The notes: a model not told the origin generated them from the letters alone. 64,000 nt of DNA from Amycolatopsis balhimycina FH 1894 (GCF_000384295.1 NZ_KB913037.1:9003508-9067507), one strand, 5' to 3'. Positions 11,766-19,998 are shown, numbered from the stretch's first letter. A program made the numbers and translations.

Positions 11766-12003
11766 GGTCAGGTGACGGCTGAGCAGCGGTCCCGACCATG
11801 CGTGCTGTTGATCACCCGGCTGGCGGTGTTGGCTACTTTCCCACCATGAAAGAGTCTTGAGAGTGCGCCAGGGGGGATCTTGGCTCAGAGGCCGTGCCTT
11901 CCGCTCATGTGCGAATTGATGCTTGCTGCTCTCGATTTGAGTGCGAGCATTTCAATTCGGGTTGCCCGTCAGTGCGCACGCACATCGGAAGAAGAGGGGA
12001 AAA

Positions 12004-12258
12004 ATGCGCTTCAGGAATTTGGCTTTCTTGGCAATCTCCATCTTTCTGACCTTCGTCGGCGTGCAGTCGCAGGCCAGTGCGTCCGTCGTTGCCGGCGGCC
12101 CGCCCGGGTTCGACTACCACAGCCACTACACCGACCCGTACTCCTGCGCCAACAAGGGCAACGATGGAGAACGCCGGGGTCTGTGGCGCGACTACGTGTG
12201 CATCAGCAACAGTGGAACCAGTTACGACCTGTGGGTCTTGTGGAACGCGTTGGCCTAG
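12004..12258 (+). CDS. Small exported protein, unknown family
   Basis: An 84-residue protein with a clear signal peptide (MRFRNLAFLAISIFLTFVGV, probable cleavage after ASA near residue 27). The mature part of about 57 residues has two Cys and many aromatic and Gly residues (DYHSHYTDPYSCANKG). The two Cys may form one disulfide. GAAGAGGGGAAAA precedes the ATG. The region in front (11766-12003) has lower GC than its surroundings and probably holds the promoter. I do not recognise the family; a secreted peptide or bacteriocin-like product is possible. Confidence 0.65.
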   Translation: MRFRNLAFLAISIFLTFVGVQSQASASVVAGGPPGFDYHSHYTDPYSCANKGNDGERRGLWRDYVCISNSGTSYDLWVLWNALA

Positions 12259-12313
12259 CCGTGTGACGGGCGTGCGCATTCCGGTTGCCCCCGGGGTGTG
12301 CACGCCCGGCGGT

Positions 12314-12772
12314 TCACTCCGAGATCGGAACCGCCACAAACTCTTTTACGGTGCTCGACCGGGTGAAATATGTGTGGGTCCGCGAAGTCGCCGGGACCAG
12401 TGTCGTCCGCTCGATCCGCGGATCCGGCGAACACCCCGGCGCGAACAACCGCGAACCGGCCACCGCCCCCGCCAGCGCGGTCGCCGCCAGTGCCGCCGCC
12501 ACCCGTGCTCGCCCGCGCCGCCGCTCGGCCCGCGCCGCGCGGACCAGCCCCGGCAGCAGGACCGGCGGCGAAACCGGCTCGAGGAGCTCCGCCGTCGTCT
12601 CGCGGGGCACTGCCGACAGGATTCCCGGCATCCCGGCGAACGACGCGACCGCCGCCGCGCACGAAAAACACCGTCCGAGATGCTGTTCGTACTCCCGGCG
12701 CTCACCCGGGGACAGGGCACCGAGGATGTAGGCGGCGTCCCAGTCCCGGTACGGATCCGATGGGCCGCTCAA
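12314..12772 (-). CDS. Zinc-type anti-sigma factor (RslA-like)
   Basis: About 152 residues if translation starts at the TTG overlapping the sigma-factor stop (TTGA). The N-terminal anti-sigma domain has the zinc-binding HLGRCFSC pattern near residue 33. A membrane helix follows (RVAAALAATALAGAVAGSRL) and then an extracytoplasmic tail. This is the layout of mycobacterial RslA, which binds SigL and releases it on redox change. The overlap with the sigma gene supports co-translation of the pair. Confidence 0.85.
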   Translation of the reverse strand: MSGPSDPYRDWDAAYILGALSPGERREYEQHLGRCFSCAAAVASFAGMPGILSAVPRETTAELLEPVSPPVLLPGLVRAARAERRRGRARVAAALAATALAGAVAGSRLFAPGCSPDPRIERTTLVPATSRTHTYFTRSSTVKEFVAVPISE

Positions 12773-13278
12773 CGCCGGGTCAGCCCCCTCTCCTGCAGGG
12801 CCAGCCGCAGCGCGCGGAGCCCGTAGAACAGCCGTGAGCGCACCGTTCCTTCGGGCACCTCGAGCTCGGCGGCCAGCTCGGCGACCGACTGCCCCATGTA
12901 GTACGCGCGGACGATGACCGTGCGGTGGTCCTCGGTCAGCTGGGCCAGCACGTCGGTGATCACCCAGGCGTCCAGCGCCGAGTCGATCGGGTCCGTGTGC
13001 GACTCGTCCGGCAGCGCGGTCGAGCGCACCTCGCGGCGCGAGCGCGCGCTGCGGCGTTCGTCGATCACGACGTTGCGCGCGACGGTGAACAACCATGCAC
13101 GCGAGGCCGGCTCGCCCTGTTCGAGGATCGCCGGGCTGTTCCACAGCCGCAGCAAGGACTCCTGGACGACGTCCTGGGCGAACTGGTCGTCGCCGGTCAG
13201 GCGCAGGGCGTACCGCCACAGAGCCGGGGCGTGCTGGTCGTGTAGCGCCTGAAGCAGCGCCGTGTGCGTCTCGTTGAT
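12769..13278 (-). CDS. ECF sigma factor (SigL-like), start codon uncertain
   Basis: An extracytoplasmic-function sigma factor of about 169 residues. Region 2 is visible (LWRYALRLTGDDQFAQDVVQ, then the promoter-melting helix to about residue 65). Region 4 has the PEGTVRSRLFYGLRALRLAL recognition helix. The sequence resembles mycobacterial SigL. The frame is closed upstream by the crotonase TGA at 13294-13296. Between that stop and region 2 there is no ATG, GTG or TTG; the first TTG, at 13155, would delete region 2.1. An ATC at 13276-13278 with GGGTGGG in front, or a CTG at 13257, are the candidate starts. Confidence 0.82.
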   Translation of the reverse strand: MNETHTALLQALHDQHAPALWRYALRLTGDDQFAQDVVQESLLRLWNSPAILEQGEPASRAWLFTVARNVVIDERRSARSRREVRSTALPDESHTDPIDSALDAWVITDVLAQLTEDHRTVIVRAYYMGQSVAELAAELEVPEGTVRSRLFYGLRALRLALQERGLTRR

Positions 13279-13293
13279 GGCGTACCCACCCGA

Positions 13294-14088
13294 TCAGCGT
13301 GCGGCCCTGCTGGTGAACACCGGTTCGCGTTTGCCGAGGAAGGCCGTCGTGCCCTCGCGCATGTCCGGAGTGGTGAACGCCGAGCGGAACGCCGTGAGCT
13401 CCAGCTCCAGGCCGGCTTCCACGGTCCGGCCGCGACCGGCGTTCAGCGCGCTCTTCGCCAGCGCCACCGCGTCGCGGGAATTGCGGGACACCGCCGTGAT
13501 CGTGGCGCGGGCGCCGTCGAGCATGGCTTCGCGGCTGTCGAACACTTCGTTGACGAGCCCGATCCGCTGCGCTTCCGCGGCGTCGAGGTGACGGCCGGTG
13601 TAGATCAGCTCGCGGGCGCGGCCGGGACCGACCTGCCGGCGCAGCCGCACGCAGCCCCCGAACCCGGGGATCAGGCCGAGCAGGACCTCCGGCTGGCCGA
13701 AGACCGCCTTGGGCGTGGCGTAGACGAAGTCGCACGCGAGCGCGAGTTCGCAGCCACCGCCGAGCGCGTAACCGTCCACGCAGGCGATCACCGGCACCGG
13801 CAGCCATTCGAGCGCGCGGGTGACCTCCTGGCCCAGCGCGCCGAACCGTGCGCCGCGCTCGGGGTCCAGCGCGGCCATTTCGCGGATGTCGGCCCCCGCG
13901 ACGAAGGCCGGGCCCGGCGCGCCGGTGAGCACGACTCCCGCCACCGCCGGGTTTTCGCCCAGCGAGGAGCACACCTCGAGCAGTTCGGTGAGTACCTCGG
14001 ACGACAACGCGTTGCGCGCCCGTGGCCGGTTCACGGTCACGGTCGCGACGGGGGCCTGCAGGTCCACAGTGACGGTCGGGTCAGCCAT
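13294..14088 (-). CDS. Enoyl-CoA hydratase/isomerase (crotonase) family protein
   Basis: A 264-residue crotonase-fold enzyme acting on acyl-CoA. The oxyanion-hole segment AGADIREM is near residue 65. The first catalytic Glu is in GGGCELALACD and the second in GQPEVLLGLIPG, so both acids of a true hydratase are present. The 3' end lies 15 bases before the putative sigma-factor start and in the same reading frame as it. The AMP-binding/flavoprotein pair is upstream on the same strand, about 10 bases away, so this may be one operon. The substrate is unknown. Confidence 0.92.
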   Translation of the reverse strand: MADPTVTVDLQAPVATVTVNRPRARNALSSEVLTELLEVCSSLGENPAVAGVVLTGAPGPAFVAGADIREMAALDPERGARFGALGQEVTRALEWLPVPVIACVDGYALGGGCELALACDFVYATPKAVFGQPEVLLGLIPGFGGCVRLRRQVGPGRARELIYTGRHLDAAEAQRIGLVNEVFDSREAMLDGARATITAVSRNSRDAVALAKSALNAGRGRTVEAGLELELTAFRSAFTTPDMREGTTAFLGKREPVFTSRAAR

Positions 14089-14098
14089 GCTCTCTCCC

Positions 14099-15358
14099 TC
14101 ACGAGTCCCAGATCGCGCCGAAGGCCGGGATCCCGCGGGCTTCCAGCGCTTCGACGACGTGCCACGTCGTCTTCTTGTTCGAAATGCAGATCACTGCTTC
14201 CGCGTCGAAGTCCCGGTGCGCGCTCAGAGCCAGTTCGACCAGGTCGGGTTTGCCGGCGCTGTCGGTGTCCCACACGACGGCGTCCGGCTGGACGGCGAGG
14301 ATCTCGTCGACGAGATCCTCGCCGTAGGTGCGCCGGGGATGCCGCGTCGACCACACGAGCCGCGCGGGCGTCTCCCCGGAGAGCAGGTGCGGCAGGCACG
14401 GGCCGATGCCGCTGCCGGTGGCCACCCAGACCACCCGGCGGAACAGCTTGTCGATGTTGCCCACGCCCGCGGTCGGGATGCCCTTGACCCACAAGTGGGC
14501 GGGCTCGTCGTCGATCAGGGCGCCGGTCCAGTCGCCCGCCCGGGAGACGGTCAGCCGGAACCCGGCGCGCCCGGGCGCGGGGACGTTGGCGAAGGAATGC
14601 CACGCCAGCAACGGGTTCCGGCTCAGCGCCGTCGACGAGCCGGCGAACGGGGTCACGCCGTAGTCGAACGACAGCAGGGCCACGTGCGGCGACGGCCGGG
14701 TGATCCGCACCGGCACCCGACGCAGCCGCAGCCACGGCAGCGCGACGCTCGTCACGATGACCAGCAGCACCCAGAACGGACCCGAGCCGAGGAAGGGTTT
14801 TCCCGCCGCGCCGGCCAGCAGGACCGCGTGGACGGCGAACAGCACCAGCAGCGACCAGCCGCCGAACCGGTGGGAGCGCTCGAACAGGTCGTGCCGGCGG
14901 GCACGCAGCCGCGGCAGCGCGAGCACGACCATGACGGCGAGGACGCCCGCGATCGCCCACGTGGTCACCAGCAGGGCCGCCGGGCCGCCGCGGACGGTGA
15001 GCACGCCGGTGAGCACGAGGAACCAGCCGGTGGCGCAAAGCGTGCCGCCGACGTGCAACCCGCCGAAGTGGTAGACCTTGCCCAGTGTCCAGCGCAGCCG
15101 CAACGAGCGCCGCGGTGTGGCGGCTGTGGCCAGCCGGAACAGCAGGTTGATCACGAGCTGCTGGCGGATCAGCACGGCGAGCGTCAGGTTCCCCAGCACC
15201 AGCCGGGCGAGGACGCCGGGGTCGAGCGGGCCGGCGGTGGCCGCGAGGACGGCGTTCACGCCGACCACCGCCGCGGCCAGCCGGTTGTGGTGGGTCCACG
15301 GCCGTCGCTTCAGCCGGGCCCGCACGGACCGCGAGGCGGGGGCGAGCGTCGAGGTCAT
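14099..15358 (-). CDS. Membrane flavoprotein, ferric-reductase-like oxidoreductase
   Basis: A 419-residue protein. Six membrane helices occupy residues 20-210; helices 3 and 5 carry His residues (HFGGLHVGG, SHRFGG, AVHAVLL) placed like haem ligands in ferric-reductase proteins. The cytoplasmic half looks like a ferredoxin-reductase module: a flavin-site-like AWHSFANV and the NAD(P) motif VATGSGIGPCLPHLL. It ends FGAIWDS. The start overlaps the stop of the adenylation-domain gene (ATGA). Fungal TmpA-type membrane flavoproteins have a comparable layout, and related modules occur with NRPS-like proteins; that link is from memory. The electron acceptor is unknown. Confidence 0.75.
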   Translation of the reverse strand: MTSTLAPASRSVRARLKRRPWTHHNRLAAAVVGVNAVLAATAGPLDPGVLARLVLGNLTLAVLIRQQLVINLLFRLATAATPRRSLRLRWTLGKVYHFGGLHVGGTLCATGWFLVLTGVLTVRGGPAALLVTTWAIAGVLAVMVVLALPRLRARRHDLFERSHRFGGWSLLVLFAVHAVLLAGAAGKPFLGSGPFWVLLVIVTSVALPWLRLRRVPVRITRPSPHVALLSFDYGVTPFAGSSTALSRNPLLAWHSFANVPAPGRAGFRLTVSRAGDWTGALIDDEPAHLWVKGIPTAGVGNIDKLFRRVVWVATGSGIGPCLPHLLSGETPARLVWSTRHPRRTYGEDLVDEILAVQPDAVVWDTDSAGKPDLVELALSAHRDFDAEAVICISNKKTTWHVVEALEARGIPAFGAIWDS

Positions 15359-16893
15359 GCCACCGTCTCCGCCGGCTCGCGGCTGTCCAAACGGGACAGC
15401 AGGGCCCGCCGGTCCACCTTGCCCCGCTCGGTCAGCGGCAGGTAGTCGACCGGGACGATCATCGCCGGCACGCAGTAGTACGGCAGCACGGCTTCCACCG
15501 CGCGCCGGACGAGCTCGGGCTCGGCCGAGGCCGGTGTCACGAAGCCGGCGAGCCCGCCGCCGTAGAGCAGGGTGGCCGCCCGATCGCAGCCCGGGGCCTG
15601 CTCGAGCGCGGCGGTGACCGCGTCCAGTTCGACGCGGAAGCCGCGGACCTTGACCTGGTCGTCGGTCCGCCCGTGGTGCTCCAGCTGCCCGTCCGCGGTC
15701 CACCGCACGAGGTCCCGGGTGCGGAACATCCGGTGCGCCCCGCCGAGGAACGGGTCCGGGCGGTAGCGTTCGGCGGTGAGGGCCTCGTTGCCGGCGTACC
15801 CCGCGGTGACGCACGCGCCGCCGGCCCACATTTCGCCGACCTGCCCGATCGGGCACGGCGCCAGGTCGTCGCCGAGCACGTAGACCGTGGTGTTGGGCAC
15901 CGGACGGCCGATGGTCAGGTGCCCGAGCCGGGGATCGTAGCGCTGGATCGTGTTGACGATCGTCACTTCGGTGGGGCCGCAGGCGTTGTGGAAGCTCGCC
16001 CGCCGCGCCCAGGCGCGGGCCAGCTCGACCGGGCACCGTTCGCCCGCCACGGCGACGGTGCGCACCCGGGGGCAGGCATTCGGGTCCACTGTAGACAGTA
16101 CGCCGGGGGTGGCGATCACGACGTCGGCCTCGCGGGCGGTCTTCTCGATGTCCTTGCCGCGGATCACCAGGCAGCCACCGTGGGCCAGCGTGCCGAGGAT
16201 TTCCCAGGCTGCCATGTCGAAGGCGATGTTCAGCAGTTGCGCGACGCGGTCGCCGGGCCGGATGCCGAGCGAGCCCGGCCGGGTGAGCAGGACGTTGCCG
16301 AGATTCTCGTGGGTGACCTGCACGCCGTTGGGCCGCCCGGTCGTCCCGGACGTGAAGATCACCATCGCGGTGCCGCCGGCCGGTGGTCCGCCGAAGCGGT
16401 GGTCGCCGCAGTGCTCGTCGTCGATGGCGACGACCCGGCCGAGTCCCGCGGGGATCGCGGACCGGTGCTCGCGCGTGGTGAGGACGACGTCGATGCCCGC
16501 GGTCTCCACGATGTGCTCCAGTTGCGTGGCGGGCGTGATCCTGATGTCCTGCGGCACATACGCCGCGCCCGCGCGGAGAACGGCGAGCAGGCCGACGACC
16601 ATCGGGATCGACCGGGTGAGGAACAGCCCGACGTGCTGTCCCGGCCGTACGCCGAATCGGGTGAGTGTGGCGGCGAGTGCGGCCGACCGGCGATCGAGTT
16701 CGGCATAAGTGAGGGATTCGCCCAAATGCTCGATGGCGAGCGCGTTCGGGCGAATGCGCGCCTGCGCGAGCACGGCGTCGTGAATTCCGCGGAACGGGAC
16801 CCGGGCGGGTTCCCCGGTGCCGAACCGCTGGAACAGCGCGCGATCGGCGGGGGGCAGGCCCGGTAGTGAGGCGGGCCGGATCATCGCGGTCAC
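15355..16893 (-). CDS. Stand-alone adenylation-domain enzyme (NRPS-like AMP-binding protein)
   Basis: A 512-residue acyl-adenylate-forming enzyme with the amino-acid-activating cores: IFTSGTTGRPNGVQV (A3), FDMAAWE (A4), NACGPTE (A5), RTRDLVRW (A7), GRTDDQVKVRGFRVELDAV (A8) and LTERGKVDR (A10, catalytic Lys). The Asp in FDMAAWE matches Asp235 of PheA, which holds the alpha-amino group, so an amino acid substrate is likely. There is no carrier or condensation domain. It is coupled by ATGA to the membrane flavoprotein. The GTG start has AAAGGTGA in front. Confidence 0.88.
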   Translation of the reverse strand: MTAMIRPASLPGLPPADRALFQRFGTGEPARVPFRGIHDAVLAQARIRPNALAIEHLGESLTYAELDRRSAALAATLTRFGVRPGQHVGLFLTRSIPMVVGLLAVLRAGAAYVPQDIRITPATQLEHIVETAGIDVVLTTREHRSAIPAGLGRVVAIDDEHCGDHRFGGPPAGGTAMVIFTSGTTGRPNGVQVTHENLGNVLLTRPGSLGIRPGDRVAQLLNIAFDMAAWEILGTLAHGGCLVIRGKDIEKTAREADVVIATPGVLSTVDPNACPRVRTVAVAGERCPVELARAWARRASFHNACGPTEVTIVNTIQRYDPRLGHLTIGRPVPNTTVYVLGDDLAPCPIGQVGEMWAGGACVTAGYAGNEALTAERYRPDPFLGGAHRMFRTRDLVRWTADGQLEHHGRTDDQVKVRGFRVELDAVTAALEQAPGCDRAATLLYGGGLAGFVTPASAEPELVRRAVEAVLPYYCVPAMIVPVDYLPLTERGKVDRRALLSRLDSREPAETVA

Positions 16894-17094
16894 TCGGTCA
16901 CCTTTCGCCGGACCGACGCAGTCAACCGATGTGAACGAGACAGCCCCGCGATTCGTTCAAAGCTTTTGCGGAAAATTCCGATGTTGCGCTGAGTACGGGA
17001 GAGGGTGATCGGTAAACGATTATTTCGACGAATTCATCATTCGTTCGCCGGTTTTCCGTGTCTGTCCCCTCTGGTATTTCGCGCGCACGCCGAG
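16894..17094 (-). promoter_or_regulatory. Low-GC promoter region of the AMP-binding gene
   Basis: About 200 bases with clearly lower GC than the flanks (for example GATTATTTCGACGAATTCAT near 17020). They lie upstream of the adenylation gene and before a strong hairpin, so the promoter for the adenylation-flavoprotein-crotonase run is expected here. I could not assign -35 and -10 boxes reliably. Confidence 0.45.
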
Positions 17095-17136
17095 GAGGGG
17101 CCGTTCCCGGCACCCCCACCGGGAACGGCCCCTCCG
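17095..17136. terminator. 17-bp hairpin between two minus-strand operons
   Basis: A perfect inverted repeat: GGAGGGGCCGTTCCCGG (17095-17111), an 8-base loop, and the complementary arm at 17120-17136. It lies after the DUF4097 gene and before the promoter of the adenylation gene, so termination of minus-strand transcripts is the simplest role. No T-tract is present, which is usual in high-GC actinomycetes. Confidence 0.75.
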
Positions 17137-17165
17137 CTTCCCCCCTTACTCAGTCATGTCTTCGG

Positions 17166-17213
17166 GGGTTCCGGGTGGCGGAGCCCCCGGCCCGGGCCGG
17201 AGGCCCGGTTGTC
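17166..17213 (+). repeat. GC-rich double-hairpin element, intergenic copy
   Basis: One hairpin (GGGGG ... CCCCC around GGGTGGCGGA) is followed by a second, CCGGGCC-GGA-GGCCCGG, ending in TTGT. Copies in dapA (23060-23107) and, reversed, in rimO (38121-38167) show the same two-hairpin order. This copy sits directly after the DUF4097 stop. Its plus-strand frame would also read RVAEPPAR, although no gene uses it here. Confidence 0.8.
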
Positions 17214-18137
17214 TCAGCCGGCCGCGCGCGTCACCACGGCGTTGCCGGTGCCCGTGCGGGCGCGGACCTTCAGCTTCACGCCGCCTTCGGGTGCGGCGTC
17301 GGCGACGTCCAGTTCGCTGGAGACACGACCGGCGCTGGAGGTCAGGTCGACCTCGGCGGCCGTCCCGCCGCGGATGCCGATCCGGACCTCGCCGGAGCCG
17401 GTGATCAGGTCCAGCGAGCCCGAAGCGGCGTCGGCCACCGAAAGGTCGCCGCTGCCCGTGCGGGCCATCACTTCGCCGGACACCGCGCCCAGCCAGACGT
17501 CCCCCGTGCCGGTGGCCAGCGTCGCGGACCCGGCGATCGACGACGCCTCGACGTGGCCGCTGCCGCTGCGCAGCTGCAGCCCGCCCAGCGTCGGGCCGAG
17601 CTTGACGCCGCCGCTGCCGGTGCGGATCGTGGCCGAGCCGTCGGCGCGGTCGAGCTTCACCTCGCCGGAGCCGGTGAGCAGGTCGACGCGGCCGGCCGAG
17701 CCGGTCACCGTGACGTCCGCCGCGCCGGCCCGCACCTCGACGTGCGATCCCGCCGGCGCGTGCACCTTCACCGCGAGCGCGACGTTGCGCAGCTGCCACG
17801 CCTTCGGCGCGCTCACGACCAGGCGGTTGCCGAGCTTCTCGATCCGGCTCTGCCGCACCGCCTCGGCGGGGGAGGCCGCCGGGTCGACGCCCAGCTGGTC
17901 GCCGAAGCGTTCGCCGACCCAGGACAGCAGGTTGTTGACCCCCGCCACCCACGGCTGCTGCTCGCCTTGGTCGTGCCGCAGCTCGACCCGCGCGCCGGAG
18001 TCGCCCTCGAGGACGATCTCCACGCGGCCGATCGTCACGCTGACGTCGAGCTCCAGCGGGACGTCGGTCTCGAACTCGTCGACCCGCACCAGTTCGTCGT
18101 TCGGCTCTTCGGCCGGTGTCGTCTGTTCTTCGCTCAT
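17214..18137 (-). CDS. DUF4097-family beta-strand repeat protein
   Basis: A 307-residue protein. After about 100 residues the sequence becomes a run of short strand repeats (GSGEVKLDRADGSATIRTGSG and similar every 20 or so residues), typical of a DUF4097 beta-helix. There is no signal peptide or membrane helix, so it is probably cytoplasmic. I chose the ATG at 18137 because GAGGGGACGAGAACG precedes it. It lies 13 bases after the RHH-type regulator gene and must be co-transcribed. This two-gene unit is known in actinomycetes, but I know of no defined role. Confidence 0.85.
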   Translation of the reverse strand: MSEEQTTPAEEPNDELVRVDEFETDVPLELDVSVTIGRVEIVLEGDSGARVELRHDQGEQQPWVAGVNNLLSWVGERFGDQLGVDPAASPAEAVRQSRIEKLGNRLVVSAPKAWQLRNVALAVKVHAPAGSHVEVRAGAADVTVTGSAGRVDLLTGSGEVKLDRADGSATIRTGSGGVKLGPTLGGLQLRSGSGHVEASSIAGSATLATGTGDVWLGAVSGEVMARTGSGDLSVADAASGSLDLITGSGEVRIGIRGGTAAEVDLTSSAGRVSSELDVADAAPEGGVKLKVRARTGTGNAVVTRAAG

Positions 18138-18150
18138 CGTTCTCGTCCCC

Positions 18151-18672
18151 TCAGCCTTCGACCCAGCCGTGCAGGTGCGACCCGCCCCGGTCATCCCGGT
18201 CGCGGTGGTGCTTGTGGCTCCCGCCGCCGAGCGCGCCGTGCCCCAGCGCGCCCTGGACCGCCTGCGAAACGAACGTGTTCAGCGAGACGCCCTGGGCCGC
18301 CGCCGCGCGTTCGGCCTGGCCCTTGATCTGCTCGACCAAGCGCAGCGTGATGCGGGAGATGTCCCCGCCGTCCATGAGCGGTGGCGGCGGCGTGGTGTCA
18401 CGTGGTGTCTCACGTGACACCGGTTCCTCCGCGGCGCCGGAGACGACGACGCGGACGTCGCGGCCGTCGAGCCGCACGTCGACCACCTGGCCAGGCAGTG
18501 CGGCCGTGACCTCGGCGGCGAGGTCGGCGAGGGCGTTCATCAGGGTCAGGCGGACGGCGGGTTCGAGCGCGGAGGACAGCAGCGCGGCCGCCCGCCGGGT
18601 GTGCTCGTCCCCGGCCGCGGCCGTGTTCGCGAGGTCCTCGCGAAGGCTGGCGATGTACGGGGTCAGATCCAT
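18151..18672 (-). CDS. Ribbon-helix-helix (HicB/Arc-like) regulator
   Basis: A 173-residue protein. The N-terminal half is helical (MDLTPYIASLREDLANTAAA). Residues about 105-150 form an Arc/HicB-type RHH: an ISRITLRL strand, then EQIKGQAERAAAAQGVSLNT helices. The C-terminus is His/Gly-rich (HKHHRDRDDRGG) and may bind metal. Perfect TGACGTCA repeats lie in the upstream region and could be its operator. It is the first gene of the unit with DUF4097. Confidence 0.8.
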   Translation of the reverse strand: MDLTPYIASLREDLANTAAAGDEHTRRAAALLSSALEPAVRLTLMNALADLAAEVTAALPGQVVDVRLDGRDVRVVVSGAAEEPVSRETPRDTTPPPPLMDGGDISRITLRLVEQIKGQAERAAAAQGVSLNTFVSQAVQGALGHGALGGGSHKHHRDRDDRGGSHLHGWVEG

Positions 18673-18682
18673 GACACCACTA

Positions 18683-18726
18683 TGACGTCATCGGTGACGT
18701 CAGTCAAGGAGCCGGTGATGTCACCT
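18683..18726. promoter_or_regulatory. TGACGTCA tandem palindromes, putative RHH operator
   Basis: Two perfect 8-bp palindromes TGACGTCA occur at 18683-18690 and 18695-18702, 12 bases apart. An imperfect GGTGATGTCACC follows at 18715-18726. They lie just upstream of the RHH gene, between it and thyX. RHH proteins usually bind such short tandem palindromes and repress their own promoter; assigning this site to the adjacent RHH protein is inference. Confidence 0.6.
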
Positions 18727-18791
18727 GTGTCGCCCGGGAGTGGGCGCCCCCACGCAGTTAGGCTGCGGGGAGCCGGAGAAGGAGTGCTGAC

Positions 18792-19544
18792 GTGGCCGAA
18801 ACCGTGTCACCCAGGGTGCAGCTGATCGCGAAGACGGAGTTCTTCCCGCCCGAGGACGTGCCGTGGTCGACCGACGCGGACGGCGGCGAGGCCCTCGCCG
18901 AGTTCGCCGGCCGCGCCTGCTACCAGTCGTGGAAGAAACCGAACCCCGCCACCGCGACCAACGCCGGCTACCTCGAGCACATCATCGACGTCGGCCACCT
19001 TTCGGTGCTGGAGCACGGTTCGGTGACCTTCTACATCACCGGCATCTCCCGCTCGCTGACCCACGAGCTGATCCGGCACCGCCACTTCTCCTACTCCCAG
19101 CTCTCGCAGCGCTACGTCCCGGAACGCGACGCCGAGATCGTCGAGCCGGACGTGATCGCGAACGACCCGGTGCTGCACGAGAAGTTCCTCGCCGCGACCC
19201 AGGCCAGCGTCGACGCCTACACCGAGCTGCTGGCCGGGCTCGAGGAGAAGTTCGCCGACGTCCCGACCGCGACCCTGCGCCGCAAGCAGGCCCGCCAGGC
19301 CGCCCGCTCGGTGCTGCCCAACGCGACCGAGACGCGCATCGTCGTCACCGGGAACTACCGCGCCTGGCGGCACTTCGTCGCGATGCGCGCCACCGAACAC
19401 GCCGACGTCGAGATCCGCGAGCTGGCCGTGGAATGCCTGCGGCAGCTGCAGAAAGCCGCGGCGAACGTGTTCGCCGACTTCACCATCTCGACGCTGCCCG
19501 ACGGCACCGAGATCGCCACGAGCCCGAAGGTGCTGGAAGGCTGA
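18792..19544 (+). CDS. thyX: Flavin-dependent thymidylate synthase
   Basis: ThyX makes dTMP from dUMP using FAD and methylene-tetrahydrofolate. The 250-residue protein has the ThyX signature [14 protein letters not shown] (about residues 95-108) and a second conserved segment [20 protein letters not shown]. The GTG at 18792 fits the normal N-terminus. In many actinomycetes thyX lies just upstream of dapA, as here with a few genes between. The ACT-domain gene starts inside its stop (TGATG). Confidence 0.97.
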   Translation: MAETVSPRVQLIAKTEFFPPEDVPWSTDADGGEALAEFAGRACYQSWKKPNPATATNAGYLEHIIDVGHLSVLEHGSVTFYITGISRSLTHELIRHRHFSYSQLSQRYVPERDAEIVEPDVIANDPVLHEKFLAATQASVDAYTELLAGLEEKFADVPTATLRRKQARQAARSVLPNATETRIVVTGNYRAWRHFVAMRATEHADVEIRELAVECLRQLQKAAANVFADFTISTLPDGTEIATSPKVLEG

Positions 19545-19939
19545 TGAAGCGACTCGCGATCGACGTCCGGCCCGGTGACTACGCCGTCGTGCGGTTGCCC
19601 CCGGACGCCGCGGTGCCCGCCGAGCTCTTCGAACCCGGCGAAGACTTCGTTTCGGTGACCCGGACGCCGGAAGAACTGTCCGTCATCTGCCCGGCCGGCC
19701 GCGAACCCGCCGGCAGCACGGCCGCCGAGGACGGCTGGCGGCTGCTGTCGGTCCGCGGCCCGCTGGAGTTCACGCTCACCGGCATCATCGCCGCGCTGGC
19801 CTCCGAGCTGGCCGCGGCCGGGGTCGCGCTGTTCTCGATGTCGACGTTCGACACCGACCACATCCTGGTCCGCGCCGCCGACCTCGACCACGCCGTCAAG
19901 GCCCTGCGCGAATCCGGCCACGAGGTCGCCCACCCCTGA
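19544..19939 (+). CDS. ACT-domain protein
   Basis: A 131-residue protein coupled to thyX by a TGATG overlap. The C-terminal half matches the ACT_7/CASTOR-type fold: FTLTGIIAALASELAAAGVALFSMSTFDTDHILV, where a Gly-rich turn precedes the ligand helix. ACT domains bind small molecules, usually amino acids. No catalytic domain is attached, so it is probably a sensor or binding protein. The ligand is unknown. A long hairpin follows the gene. Confidence 0.85.
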   Translation: MKRLAIDVRPGDYAVVRLPPDAAVPAELFEPGEDFVSVTRTPEELSVICPAGREPAGSTAAEDGWRLLSVRGPLEFTLTGIIAALASELAAAGVALFSMSTFDTDHILVRAADLDHAVKALRESGHEVAHP

Positions 19940-19947
19940 CCCCAGGT

Positions 19948-19998
19948 CCGTGAATGGCACATTGAGGGACTTCAAGTCCCTCAATGTGCCATTCACGG
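19948..19998. repeat. Long perfect hairpin after thyX-ACT unit (ACTTCAAGT family, copy 2)
   Basis: A 51-base perfect inverted repeat with CCGTGAATGGCACATTGAGG as the left arm, the same ACTTCAAGT centre as copy 1 (2477-2525), and a matching right arm. It stands between the ACT gene and the transporter promoter, and probably terminates the thyX transcript. Confidence 0.9.

Noticed and set aside
15355..16893. Part of a nonribosomal peptide gene cluster
   Set aside because: No carrier, condensation or thioesterase domain, tailoring enzyme or MbtH-like gene is present nearby; only a single adenylation domain is seen.
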